Of a stretch of DNA of 64,000 nt, positions 21,052-31,875 are shown in pieces; within the stretch, counting starts at the first letter, position 1, and every line of letters starts with the position of its first letter. The notes under the pieces were generated by a model. That model had not been told where the DNA came from, did no database searches, and worked only from the letters and a program-made list of their open reading frames with translations. A program made the position numbers and the translations under genes. Origin of the DNA: Pochonia chlamydosporia 170 (Eukaryota; Ascomycota; Sordariomycetes; Hypocreales; Clavicipitaceae); contig NW_019154057.1 in assembly GCF_001653235.2 (NCBI RefSeq), positions 33,484-97,483 on the forward strand, read 5' to 3'.

Positions 21052-22196
21052 ATGGATCTTGTATCTTTTTACCTCGGTGCTTTTGTAGGCATCTTCCCCT
21101 TTACCCTAGCAAAGGTCATCCATCAGACAGTACGCATCGTCGCCCGCTCAAGAGCCTTCCGCAATGCTTACCTCTATATGATATGGACGATGGTTATTGT
21201 TTGTCCAGTATTTGCTGTCATTGACTTTCTTTACCTTATAGAGATTATCCCTCCAAGGTACGTGGCTGGCTGTCTCTGACATTCAAATGTAGTGGTGGTA
21301 TATTAACAACACTACAGTTTGGGCTTCTATGTAACTACTGGTGAGTCTCATAGTCTTTGGTATAATACTGTCATTAGCTAATCCTAAGGCAGTCCTGCTA
21401 TGGATAATCCAGACGCAGATTCTACCCCAGATTATCATTAATCGCATTGGCCTCATTATGTCCAACCGACGTCGTGTCTTCCACCTCAAGCTCGGATTCG
21501 CCGCCGCCATAGGCGTCATCAATACTATTGTGGGAGTCACCTGGTTGCGAGGCTGCACACCTGGAGCATCCGCCGCTGCCGTGGAACTCATTTATATTAT
21601 TGAGTATGTGGATAAGGGGTTTTTTCTCCTGATTGATTTGGGGCTCAATGCCTTTTTTCTATATCTGGTCCACTCTCGTCTTATTGCTGAGGGACTATCA
21701 AAGTACCAGCCGCTTTTCAAGTTCAATACTTGTTTAGCGATAGCTTCTTCGGCCATGGATGCATGTTTGCTAGGCATGTTGCGGCTTCCCAAGATGTACC
21801 AGTTAGTGCATCCTTCGTTGGTCTTTTGACATCAGCTCTGCTAACTTTGAGTGGCCAAGATTTGTTCAATTTGTCCCAATTGCTTATATTGTTAAGCTAT
21901 ATATCGAAATGACCAACGCTGCTCTCATCGCCAAAATCGTTCGCAGCTCCTCTGGCAATACTGTGCCCGGTTATGCCGCTAAATATCAGACCAACAACCA
22001 GACTAATCATCTTGAGTCCAGGTTCGATGAGAACCCCGAACTCAGCGTAAAGGACACTGAAAATGTCCCGATTGGTAATGCGGTCAAGTGCACTCACAGC
22101 AGTTCAAGTGAGTCTGGTAGTATTCAGCTATCCCCAACTAATGTTACTGTTACGACCGCGACAACCGTGGTATCTGAGAGTCTGAGAGCGCCGTAG
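21052..22196 (+). CDS. Seven-helix fungal membrane protein, four exons
   Basis: Exons are 21052-21257, 21318-21340, 21393-21801 and 21860-22196 (975 nt, 324 aa). All three introns (60, 52 and 58 bp) have GT-AG borders (GTACGT, GTGAGT, GTTAGT donors) and preserved phases, including a 23-nt micro-exon. Predicted helices in order: LGAFVGIFPFTLAKVI; YMIWTMVIVCPVFAVI; the LLWIIQTQILPQI segment; FAAAIGVINTIVGVTW; FLLIDLGLNAFFLYLV; LAIASSAMDACLLGM; and FVPIAYIVKLYIEM. A Ser/Thr-rich cytoplasmic-type tail of about 90 residues follows. This layout resembles a family of fungal integral membrane proteins of unknown function that I recall from memory; some call such proteins 7-TM receptors, but ligand and role are unknown. 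The gene appears intact. Confidence 0.75.
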
Positions 22197-22227
22197 AGGC
22201 CATGAGCTTGCCATAAGAAAACAAGGT

Positions 22228-22518
22228 TCACGAGATATAGAGGGCAGATGATGGTAACTTTAATCGACACGCGCTGCGTCGTCGCCCCTCGATGTATTGG
22301 CTGAACTCAAAAGTGGCTCGGCTTGCCCTCTCGCCTTCCAGAATAGCGTATGAGCCTATGAGCTCGTCAAAATCTTCCGTTCTTACACTGTATTTTGTTT
22401 CTTCTTTAGCTTTAAGGTGTTCGTTGGGGTCATCTTGTTGCTTGTTAGTGGACTTGCTAGACCGTTGCATACTTGTGAACCTGATGTATCTGTAACGTGT
22501 AGGATGCGAAAGGGCCAT
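22228..22518 (-). CDS. Possible small hypothetical protein, 96 aa
   Basis: Frame starting MALSHPTRYRYIRF, hydrophilic and rich in charged residues, convergent with and only 31 bp from the membrane protein stop. No homology is recognised. It could be a chance open frame in the 3' region of the neighbour. Confidence 0.25.
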   Translation of the reverse strand: MALSHPTRYRYIRFTSMQRSSKSTNKQQDDPNEHLKAKEETKYSVRTEDFDELIGSYAILEGERASRATFEFSQYIEGRRRSACRLKLPSSALYIS

Positions 22519-22802
22519 TTCTCAGCAACTTTGTTTCTCTTCTGTTAGCCCTGATCGATCTCCTGCTTGGCTATCTGTGGATGACAATCCTGGATATTCT
22601 TGGCCATTTCTAATCTTATGGTTTCTGGCATTGTGTTTGTGGGCTTCGCGCTATTACTCAACTCTACATAATGCTTCATCTCAAACATTGCGGCTGGCCA
22701 TAGTCACATCATTCTGCTGGATTGATGAGGTTTCTTCTGCAATGCGTTTTTTCATATGTTTAAACTATAAACTACTTGGATTAGTACCACCCGGCCTCAG
22801 AA

Positions 22803-22895
22803 TTATTGAGAGTTCCCCTGGAGCATCTTGACGATGTCCTCATGCCTATTCACAGCGGCCTGCCACATCGGTGTCTCACCCCTGTTATCCTTCGC
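22803..22895 (-). pseudogene. Ankyrin-repeat exon remnant
   Basis: The minus strand reads AKDNRGETPMWQAAVNRHED then IVKMLQ and a stop, matching one ankyrin repeat (G-TP---AA---H-DIVK-L). It is preceded by an acceptor-like CGTAG, so it looks like the last exon of an ankyrin protein whose upstream part is absent. The flanking 22900-23402 is non-coding with a short poly(T). Confidence 0.5.
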
Positions 22896-23402
22896 CTACG
22901 ACCACAGACAAATCCAACTCTACTACGGTTGGATTTGTAATTTGGTGAAATTAAGCATGATCAAGGGTGCTAGAGTTGGGTTTCGCACACCCAGGTAGAG
23001 TTGAAATTTGTTCTCTGATCCTTGTACAGTTGGATTAAATTCGACCAACTAGCTTCATGATATTTTATTTTTGCCACAGTCGCTAAAATTATCCAACGAC
23101 AGTGAGCCAAAGAAAGCCGTCATTTCGGTAGTTCACTGTCAGGGGTACTCATCTCTTAAGGTGTTGACTGCATACTCGTAGAAGAACAGTTCCAATTTCT
23201 GTACTGCTACATGACTACCTTTTTTTTTTTTTTAACTCACAGAAAACCATTTCTGCACTTTGCTCATACTGCTCTCGCTATGCCTCAGCCTTTTCTGATG
23301 TAATATTTGCTTGCAATTCGCGTGCTGGAAAGCTCAAGCTGTACAGGATTATACATCTGCGACTGGACAGTCGGTGACCTCTAGTCGCCCACAGTCGCAA
23401 GA

Positions 23403-24122
23403 ATGGAGAGCGATATAACTGTCGGGCCGTTTACGTTCCTGCACGTATATAGAACGCTTGTTTGCCGCGAATGTGCATTTGCTGTTCTTGTCAACGAAGT
23501 ATCTTCACACCTTGTAAAGCGGCATCAGGAGATCACGGCTACTGAACGGCGCAACATTGTCAGAAAAGCGGCAGATATACCAAATGCCAGGCGCATTCAA
23601 GCTGATCTACAAGGATTTTGTTTTCCTCCTCCGACAATTGATTGCGTTCCATATCTAGCGCCGCCTAAGAAAGATGGTCTTAAATGCCACGAATGTCCAT
23701 ATATAGCGCGGCAAGTACAGAAGATACAGAAACACTGCAAACTGAAGCACAAATGGGAAAATCCACAGGGGCCTGGAAGACCAGATATTAAGCGAAAGAA
23801 TGCGATGCAGAAAGAGCCCAGCGGAAAGCACGAAGTGCCATGGCGCGAGGGGGTGCATTGTCAGCGATTCTTCCCCACCAGATGTGCCAGCGGCTGGTTT
23901 GAAGTTGGCCGCAAGGCAATCCGACAAAAGAAGCCAAGGATCTACGATAAAGGAGGATGCGAAAGCCAGCAAGCAACTCGACAGCGACTGTCCGTGTCGA
24001 TCGTTATGGCATCGCGGGGCTCACCTGCCCCACCCGTCCGCCCCGGCCCCCCCCCCCGGGCAAACCAAGGGATCCGTCATGATTTATTCCACAGACAACA
24101 AATTAGTTCATTATTAAAGTAA
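23403..24122 (+). pseudogene. OrsD-type (DUF3505) zinc protein, N-terminal part
   Basis: The frame encodes 239 aa beginning MESDITVGPFTFLHVYRTLV. It contains two zinc-binding modules: C-REC near residue 21 with HLVKRH near 36, and C-HEC near residue 95 with HCKLKH, separated by PPPTIDCVPYLAPPKKDG. These are followed by VPWREGVHCQRFFPT. This is the N-terminal signature of OrsD-like proteins (named after Aspergillus orsellinic acid cluster gene D), which are often much longer. After about residue 175 the sequence becomes low complexity with a run of C near 24047 and ends early, so it is probably a truncated copy. The family's biochemical role is not known. Confidence 0.65.
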
Positions 24123-24539
24123 TTTCGTCGATCAGGCACAGAGATATTACCAAGCTTCTAAATCTTATATTAGAAAGGTCACGATAACTATTCATCCTAT
24201 TACTACTGTGTTAAGTATGGACTCGGTAGCCTCGTCCGGAAAAGTTCGGCATATACTTGGCAAGGTAGTTCCAATAGATGGCGGAATGGCTTGGATCTAG
24301 ATCGTTCTAACATGTGATGTGCCTCTCCCTGATTGGTGCTGATTAGGTGACAGCAGCATCTCTGTAAATATTATTCGAGTTGGAAAGGTGTGCAGTTCAT
24401 TTTGTCAGCATCAAAGTCGCTCTTTGCTTGTCTGCATCACCCATTTGTCTTGTTTATTTCCTCATCTTCCTATGACTTCGTATGCGTCTGTCCACAACCC
24501 GTTCTCTTGACCATCGATTGAATACTAAGGAAATAGCAA
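24123..24539. other. Promoter-side intergenic region of the Zn2Cys6 gene
   Basis: No coding sequence recognised. It presumably contains the promoter and 5' UTR of the gene starting at 24540; pyrimidine-rich stretches near 24410-24500 fit a fungal transcription start region. Confidence 0.35.
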
Positions 24540-26984
24540 ATGACTTTCCGCACATTAAAGTCCACTGCCTCGCGAAACACCAACGCAGTTCGTACTACAT
24601 CGGCTGCTGTACAAGCTTGCCATGATTGTCGAGGATTGAAGATAAAGGTTGTCCTGGGCTTTACCGCATCATATGTTTCATACTATTATTACTCTTACTT
24701 TGCTAACATTACCGCGCAACCAGTGCGATGGTGACTGGCCCAAGTGTTCGACGTGTACGACTAAAAAAAGAACCTGCGGGTACCTTGGCCAACAGGGTCA
24801 AAGTCGAGTCACCGCTGTCAGGTCACGGCTTGAATCTCTGGAAAAGTTGGTTGCCGCTTTGAAGACGAGTAGCCTGGAGCAGCTTCACGTGATTTTAAGC
24901 GGCGTTCGAAAGGACGATGCTACTGGAGTTATTGAGAAACTTGCAAGTCAGACAGTTGCTCCTGGCAGGCAGTTTCAGGACTACACTTTATTGCCCCTAA
25001 TCAACAAAGCAATACCAGATCTCCGTCTATTACTCCCGGAAGCCTCGCTTGTAATGCGAGCAATAGAATCATTCTTTAGCTGCAGCGGCAAGTTATTTCA
25101 GGTCTTTCCAGAAGATCATATATTGCAATGCTATCACACTGTCTTCGATGAGCAGCAGGTGCCTTCCGAAAGCTTAATGGCTAAGGTCTGCCGTCTTGTG
25201 GCGGTTGCTGCAGCAGGGGCACAATACTCACCTGATAAAATTAGCAAGGACACAGAGCTGGGCATGTATAACCTTGCTAGACACTTCCTGGAGGTTGCTA
25301 TGGAGCAGGAACCTCTTCACGCAATCAAGGTGTGCACTCTGCTCGCCCAATATAATATTATGAACAAGGAGATGATTTCTCTCATATATGTTGGTAAATA
25401 GCCTCAATTCCTGATCCAACGCGTCCTCCTTGGTTTGGTACGACGCTAATATGTGGTCCATTTGAAGAAACTGGATTGAGTATGTGTCACATGTATGGAA
25501 TCAACAACAGAGCCTTGCGACCGGATCATATACCCAGTATGGAATGGTTTAATCTCCGGAAGACGTGGCGAACTTTGACATTTTTCTCAAGGTAAGCCAA
25601 AGGCGTAGTTCTATGACATCAGAATCCGTCACTAAACGACCTGTGCTCTATGTAGCTGGCTCTCATCGACGGTTGGGTACATCTGTGGGAATGCCTGGTC
25701 GACTGAGAGAAGAGTGGTAAGCATTTACTGTCCACCTTTGTTTTTGGACTTTCGCGGAATCTGACCGGCGCTCAAGCTCTCGGACCTAAAGGCCGAAGAT
25801 CCAACAAATATTTCCGACGGTTAGTTTCACCAATGGCCCAACAGCATGGCCCTTGATCTGACATGTAGCAGTTGTACAAGCTGAAATGGCGAGAATATGT
25901 CTACTTAAAGCAGAAATACTTCGAATGCATTTGGCGTTCAGGGATCTCACAACTTCAGCCGTTCAAGCCATCAGGAGGGATTTGCAGGATTGGTATGAAG
26001 AGCTGCCGGAAGCTATGCGCCTTGGAGTTACCGTACATGAGCGTTTGCCAGTCGGGACTAAACTCTCGATAGTACTTGTACATATACTCTACCTTGGCGC
26101 CAGAATGCTTCTCTATCGTTGTATGGCAACTCAGTTCTTGAAGTCATGTGCGATCGGAGGTCTCAGCTGCGGCTTACATATGCACCCACGCGAGGCATTC
26201 GTTCAACAAAGTGCTGACGCTGTCCAGGCAGCCAGTACATTAGCCGGAATCGTCAAGCTTCTTCGTGATGACGATGGCGCCTTCAAACATTGTTGGCTTG
26301 TCAGGTAAGTTCTTCAAACGCTTCACTCTGCAAAGTCAGGACGCGCGACTTGTTGGTTAACAGCCGCAAAATAGTTTCCAAACCTACATCTCTTGCACGA
26401 TTCTACTACACTCAGTGGTCCAGAAGCAGTTGCACAACTTCCATCCATCGACGTGGCAGGACAACTTGGAAAACGCCAAAGACTGCCTCAGTGTACTTGG
26501 GTTCTACGGCTCTCAGGACCGTGTCGCCGCTCAATTCCATGAGCAGCTTGAGGGCGCCCTCCAAGCGATCCTTGCGTATGGGTTGAGCAGTATGCCGATC
26601 GAGATATCTGTGGATATTGCTGTCCAACAAAAGACATCCGACCCAGTTGGCACTACCACACTCATGGAAGAAGACAGAGAAGCGAGACAATGGCGGGCAG
26701 AGTTAGTAGACCATGCACACCTCCTGGACATTCCTGTTCAAGCCGACCAATCGCACACGAGGCTCTCATTCTTCCTGCTCATGATGTTACGCCAGCCTTT
26801 TGCTGATCCTGGCACGAAAGAGGCTGCGGGAATCAACTTGACAAAGCATTGGCTGGCGGACCCTTCAAGATATGAATACCTCCAGATGGCCGAACCGGTT
26901 GACTGGAATCTTGAAAGCAGGCATATGTTCCAGTGGGGTCTCTCAGCGTTGGCTGCAGGCGGGTCGACGGCCAAGCAAAGCTAG
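24540..26984 (+). CDS. Zn2Cys6 transcription factor, seven exons
   Basis: Exons are 24540-24647, 24724-25393, 25468-25591, 25656-25716, 25777-25819, 25869-26304 and 26375-26984 (2052 nt, 683 aa). All six introns are GT-AG and phase-consistent. The first intron splits the binuclear cluster: exon 1 ends CHDCRGLKIK and exon 2 opens CDGDWPKCSTC then TTKKRTC, giving C-x2-C-x6-C-x6-C-x2-C-x6-C. A linker and short coiled segment (SRLESLEKLVAAL) follow. The middle region has the character of the fungal-specific transcription factor domain, ending in a Gln/Gly-Ser tail (GGSTAKQS). It should be a nuclear DNA-binding regulator; targets are unknown. Its neighbours (membrane protein, OrsD-type genes) do not form a clear pathway. 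The gene appears intact. Confidence 0.85.
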
Positions 26985-26989
26985 GTCTA

Positions 26990-27200
26990 ACAGGCTGTTG
27001 ACACATGCCCATGACCGTCTCGTGTAATTCATTAAAATACACACTTTTCGTCCGTGCACTGGCCAGTCAAGTAATAAACCCTGTTCATGTAATGTCATAG
27101 AATTACATGGCTGCGGCCCGGCCCGTCAAGTAATGACCCCTGTTCATGTAGTTTCATGAAATTACATCGCTGAGCCCCTACCCGCGCCTTCACATTCTGT
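26990..27200. repeat. Two-copy tandem repeat downstream of the Zn2Cys6 gene
   Basis: Two consecutive copies of a unit of about 65 bp (about 27064-27131 and 27127-27190) share GTCAAGTAAT, CCCTGTTCATGTA and GAATTACATG-type blocks. Each includes a small inverted pair, CATGTAAT / ATTACATG, that could form a hairpin. The role is unknown. Confidence 0.6.
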
Positions 27201-27259
27201 GAACACTCCCTATTGCAATCTCAACACGACGCCCAGGCCTCACCGGATCTCTCTTCTTA

Positions 27260-28187
27260 TTGCATCTCTGCAGCTTAAATTCTCAAGAGATAGCCCCACT
27301 ACTCGAGAGAAGTGCTTCCTCCTTAAGGCGAGATCAAGACCAGCCTTTTGTGAGCCTTGAGCTCTGGATAGATCATAATGCCGCTGCTCTTATCTGCTGT
27401 CACGACAAGTGCAGGTGCGCTATCTCAATCAAAGGTTCGCGGCCGACAATACATTTGCGCAGCTGGCATGGCATCTCTACGGAACACAGGAAAGGTCTTA
27501 CGCAGCGTCTGGCAGCATTTAAACTACGGAACCCAGAGGACATCCCTGCCTTCGAAGACGGCTCACCTCGACACCCACAATTGCGAACCTACCAAGGATT
27601 CTTATGCAAACAACGCAAACTTCGAACCACTAGCCTCCAGACTATCACACAACGACATTACTTAAAGGGGCCTGAAGGCTATTCGTGTTCTTCCGCCAGC
27701 GCCAACAAAAAGTTCGCTGTTCAAATAGACGATTTTTGTTGGGCCCGTGCGACTACAGACATGGAACACAGGTCCCGGACGGAAGTATTGGATTGTTGCG
27801 GACCACAGTAATGCGGCAGACTCCGCTGGGAATCAGCAAGTCAACGCAAAAGAAAAAGACCATTATCAATCGGTGCGACAGCGAGAGAATGAAAGGAACC
27901 ACATCCGCGATTTGCGGGCGGTCGAAACATGGATCGACAATTCAAGTACCCCAGCGCTATCTTTCGCCGAACAACAGCCCTGTCTAGAGCGGACTGGTTG
28001 GGAGAAGACATTAGATTTGTCGTTGCATCTAGAAAGGCCAACCCATAAACATGTCGCACCGCCAACGCTTACGGACAAGACAGATGCTGCAGACCTCTTC
28101 TCGCCTTCTTCACGGCATCCGGTGCGCCCATCTTACGCAACATACGGACTCTTTAACCCAGGGGCGCGTTCTTGGGTTTGTTCTACT
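27260..28187 (+). pseudogene. OrsD-type (DUF3505) protein, frameshifted left part
   Basis: The first frame reads LELWIDHNAAALICCHDKCR followed by CAISIKG, HLRSWHGI and RTYQGFLCKQ, matching the OrsD-like zinc module with a different paralogue flavour from 23403. Similarity then passes to another frame (about 27747-28000: KYWIVADHSNAADSAGNQQV then WIDNSSTPALSF) and to a third (about 28000-28180: GEDIRFVVASRKANP, HTDSLTQGRVLG). At least two frameshifts are therefore present. The 143-bp LTR at 28188 interrupts it. It is a decayed gene. Confidence 0.65.
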
Positions 28188-28330
28188 TGTTGACTTGGTG
28201 TGGGTCACGTCCCGAGACATTTTTAGGCAGCTGCTGAGTCGCTGCGTAGTGGCACGGGCCGTGCCACTGGGTATATAGATGTATGAGAGCTGTCAGCCAG
28301 ACTTTAATAGAAGTAAGTTCAATCACAACA
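28188..28330 (+). mobile_element. 143-bp short LTR (solo LTR or TRIM) with 5-bp duplication
   Basis: It begins TGTTGACTTGG and ends CAATCACAACA (inverted TGTTG/CAACA ends). It is flanked by the perfect direct repeat CTACT (28183-28187 and 28331-28335). Inside are the hairpin GTGGCACGGGCCGTGCCAC near 28250 and a TATA-like TATATAGATG. The very small size suggests a TRIM-type or miniature LTR element. It splits the OrsD-type pseudogene. Confidence 0.8.
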
Positions 28331-28430
28331 CTACTGATGAAACATTTTCTATCGGTCCCCAAACCCTCTTCTCTCCTTAGATACCATTCAAGACCCAAGC
28401 AAACCTCAGCATCTTATTTACGGTCGGAAC

Positions 28431-29375
28431 TTGGCGGCGCTGTATAATAAGCAGCAAGAATTGAACTCATTCAACACATTTCTGGATGACTACTTGTCTC
28501 GTAGACAGAGTAGCAGTCTCATGTACGACCGACTGAGTCGAATGATCGAGACGACGAGGTGGTGCGGTTCGATTGGCTGCCCCCTATGTTTCCTCTGCGA
28601 AGGTACGGACACAGAACACTCTCTGCACAGGTGCAAGCGGGACAAGTTACGAAACAAGACATTATCCATCATTAGATGGTTAGAAGATTTGCGCATACCT
28701 CAACATACATCACAAGGAGAATCTTGCAGCATCTGTTTATCTAACCATGCTTGCGAAGAAACTGCTGCCACGACACGAGATTCTGATTTTGACACGTATG
28801 GTACCAGAGACTCTATGAAAGATCCGTCTTTGGATGGCCGTTGTGAGATAAAGCCCATCATTTGTATGGCGCTTGCATCTCTGGCCGCTTACGACGGTCA
28901 AATATTTGCAAATATGCTTGCTAAAGTGCCGTTAGCAACTGACGCTAAAGTATGGTTCGAACGAAGAATACCATATGATGGCCGTTGGTTTTCTTACCTC
29001 TTACTTGCGTACGAGGAAGTCATGCTAGCATTTTATTACGCTCGTAATATGAGACGAGGGAAAGGCCCATTATGGAGATTTCCCAGTCATCCACCAGCGC
29101 CAGAGCCACTAGCTTATCAGGCTATTGGCAAGGCATACCCAAAATGGGATACAGCAGAGGAAGTCGCTAGCTGGGAAGCCGCAATAGGGTGCTGGGAGGA
29201 CAAATGCCCCATCTGCGCAGGACCTGGCATGGGCGGCCAGGACATACAACATACACTGCGCCAATGCACTCGTGGCGGCAGCCAGACCTTGCGCAGCGAG
29301 CTTGCAGAGGCAATGTACGAAGAAGGGATCGATTGGGAACTATCCTGGCGAACTACGAACAACCCTATCATATAG
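28431..29375 (+). CDS. C-terminal region of an OrsD/RecQ-type zinc-rich protein
   Basis: A 314-aa frame beginning MAALYNKQQELNSFN. It contains several Cys/His clusters: C-x2-C with CPLCFLCEG and H-SLHRCK; SCSICLSNHACEET; and CPICAGPGMG with H-TLRQC. From memory this pattern resembles the C-terminal part of large fungal proteins that combine OrsD-like zinc domains with a RecQ-type helicase; the helicase part is not present here. The first Met is not proven, and the frame may have been fused to 27260-28187 before the LTR insertion and decay. Function is unknown. Confidence 0.5.
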   Translation: MAALYNKQQELNSFNTFLDDYLSRRQSSSLMYDRLSRMIETTRWCGSIGCPLCFLCEGTDTEHSLHRCKRDKLRNKTLSIIRWLEDLRIPQHTSQGESCSICLSNHACEETAATTRDSDFDTYGTRDSMKDPSLDGRCEIKPIICMALASLAAYDGQIFANMLAKVPLATDAKVWFERRIPYDGRWFSYLLLAYEEVMLAFYYARNMRRGKGPLWRFPSHPPAPEPLAYQAIGKAYPKWDTAEEVASWEAAIGCWEDKCPICAGPGMGGQDIQHTLRQCTRGGSQTLRSELAEAMYEEGIDWELSWRTTNNPII

Positions 29376-30458
29376 TGTTATTCTTTTGTTTCAGGCATAA
29401 AACTTGGCTTTTGAAAGAGAAGTTCCTCCAAGCGCCGGTTTCGTACACCTCTATTCCTTATCTTGGTAAGTTAGTGAATCCTGGAGCTGTTGGCAGAGTT
29501 ACAGATCCAGCCTCGCACTCTTATACCTTCCTGTCGCCGCCCGTGCCCGCCGCCGCGAGCAGCGATTCCATCAGCCCTACGGCTGCCTGCCGCATCCACC
29601 GCCGTTGTACTTACTGGTTATCCAAGATTCCGACATATCGCTTAATCCATACAGCTACCGTACTAGTTGGCATTCATATCCTATCCGAATTCCCTCGTCT
29701 TCAATCTTAATTCCATGCTTAACTGGCTCCCCTGCTACCCTACATACCATTTGTGAAAGGGGAAGCGCGTAATTTATATGCATGCTTCAATTCATTGCGA
29801 CATCCTTTCGCTATCGCATGAATAGACTGCGCGTAAAACTCTTCCTTTTCTTCATATCTTTCGTTTCGGATATGGTAATTGTGTCATCACTGCTCCGTAA
29901 TTCTGACGGTGACAAGTTGGTGTCAATTTGAGGCTCCGGCTTCACATGTGATTCAGACGCCGTGAACGTCAGCGACGTAGGTTTCTGTAAAGTAGGTGGC
30001 TAGATAAATTAGTTATTTTGAACCAGTCTCGAAGCAATATGCACCCTAGAGCGGTTACCTTGGACCTCCTTGCCTCCCCGTTTCTGCAATCATTGACATG
30101 GGGCCTGTCCGGAAGATGTCCCGCCCAGGGCAGTGGCCAACGTCTCGCCTCCATGACCCAAGCACTCTTCCGCAATAGGTACAAAGTGGACAAGACCACG
30201 AGTTGCCGGTACCTTAAGAGCTTGTTGAAGATGTGCTTGGAACAGTGCTACGTTTCGCTTGTTGGTATTTGCTAATACTTGGTCTGGTAATGCAGTAATG
30301 GTCATGATGTAGGCAGGGTCGAATGATCCACCAAAGAGTAAACATATTCCGTGCTGTAGAGATACGACAATAGAACTTATAGGACGGCTGTATCGAATTG
30401 ATAGATGATGCGTAAGTTCATTCATAAAGAGGTACTCGTTTGTGACCTTCCAGACTCG
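29376..30458. other. Intergenic region right of the OrsD-type frame
   Basis: A possible continuing exon starts after GTTTCAG near 29394 (reading KTWLLKEKFLQAPVSY), but it is too weak to annotate. No repeat or gene was recognised in the remainder. Confidence 0.35.
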
Positions 30459-30872
30459 TCAGCTACATTCTGTCGAGACAGGAGAGAAACGCACAACGAC
30501 GTTGGTTAGTATGTCCACCGAGAGCAGCGACTCACTACGAACAATCGAGTCACGACGATGACCGACAGAATTTCTGTGAGGTGATCTGCCCGAACTGGAC
30601 ATTCGAGGCTTTGCCAGATTCGGCTTTGGCTGAGATGCCCTCGCATCATGGCCAACAGAGTGACGTCTGCTGTCGGCTGTTCTCACTTCTCCCTCCAGAA
30701 CAGGTTCCAGGCTAGATCGTCTAATGTTTTGGCTGCTTCTTCTCTCAGAGTACGCAGTCTTAGGAGACGGAGTGCGATGATACACATTGTTCGAGATGGG
30801 AGTGGGTACATAGATGCCCTCTGTGGTTGGAGATGGCGCTCGCCGAGAGGCAGGAGAGTAGGCATCTGCCAT
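30459..30872 (-). CDS. Ser/Arg/Pro-rich hypothetical protein, 137 aa
   Basis: ATG at 30872 (starts MADAYSPASRRAPSPTTEG). The protein is disordered-type and low complexity, with SPTT, SP and RRxS motifs that look like kinase sites. It could be the N-terminal exon of a longer gene, but the downstream part was not identified. No homologue is recognised. Confidence 0.35.
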   Translation of the reverse strand: MADAYSPASRRAPSPTTEGIYVPTPISNNVYHRTPSPKTAYSERRSSQNIRRSSLEPVLEGEVRTADSRRHSVGHDARASQPKPNLAKPRMSSSGRSPHRNSVGHRRDSIVRSESLLSVDILTNVVVRFSPVSTECS

Positions 30873-31365
30873 GCTTCACAAAAATTGCTCACTATTTGAG
30901 GATATTGAATAAATCCAGGCCAGAAAACCTGCGAGAGTTGTCCTTTTCTAACGTCTTCTTAAGTAAGGCAGGTTCATTGTATCGTCGTACACGGCCCTAG
31001 ATTCTGAACGCTCGTTGCACAGGACCCGACGGCCGTGAGCAATGCTGAGTAACATGGAAGACTTGGAGGTTGTGACAATTTCTCACACGAAATCCTCGGC
31101 ATAAATTAGGGTCTTTTCGCAACAATGCGAAATAGCCCGAAAGATGAGCCATGAAGAACTGCCAGGTGCCAAGCCACCAGATGAGTTGGTCCAATTGTCA
31201 TGGCAGCTGCACGACTGTGCCTCTTATCAGATAGGACGACGTGGAGTGTGTTGTATGGAATGATTATTCTAAATTCTACGGAGTATTAACATTGCTTGAG
31301 CAATCTAAGAACAAAGACGGTTTTTGCATGACCTTGTCCGCCAAGTTCGTAACGTCATAGTCGCA
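30873..31365. other. Intergenic region, nothing recognised
   Basis: About 490 bp of AT-rich sequence with no recognisable gene, RNA or repeat. Confidence 0.35.
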
Positions 31366-31836
31366 TCAGTTCCATGCGGGTTCGTATGCAAGACCGGACA
31401 ATATATCGTAACACAAACAAGTTTCAGTACTAGTGTTACGACATGGCAGTAAGGAAGTCAGAAATGAAATGGCAAAACGCGTAGTAAGCTCTTTGTGGCG
31501 CTTGACGAAGTTTGAAGCCCATCGTGATCCCACGGGAGGCGCGTCGCGATCGGCGAGCAGGCGATTCGCCATATCTTGCACACCACTCAGCCGGGGAGGA
31601 AATGATCGTGAGTCTAGGTCAATGATGTATTCCACAATTGTGGATTCCTCCAATTTGGCAAGTTTCTGGCAGGGAGGCATAGTATCCCGTCTTGATGGCG
31701 TACTATCACGTCGTCGATTGAGTATACTTCGAGAGACACTATAGACCTTTGCAGTGACCCTAATGCTTAGTTTTTGATCTTGCTTTAAAGCTTCAAGAGC
31801 TAATAGTAGTCGACTCTCATTTGATGCAGAATCCAC
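31366..31836 (-). pseudogene. N-terminal stub of a pogo/Fot5-type transposase
   Basis: The frame starts MDSASNESRLLLALEALKQD and includes an HTH_psq helix (IRVTAKVYSVSRSILNRRRD) followed by a CENP-B-like HTH (RLLADRDAPPVGSRWASNF, then VKRHKELTTRF). It then loses similarity (about residue 125 on) with no DDE domain following. It is a different family from the element at 9411-11659. The repeat at 31876-32105 lies just upstream and may be the terminal region of the same transposon. Confidence 0.7.
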
Positions 31837-31875
31837 GATTCTTGGTGGAGATAATTAAACATGTAATAAGCTATG

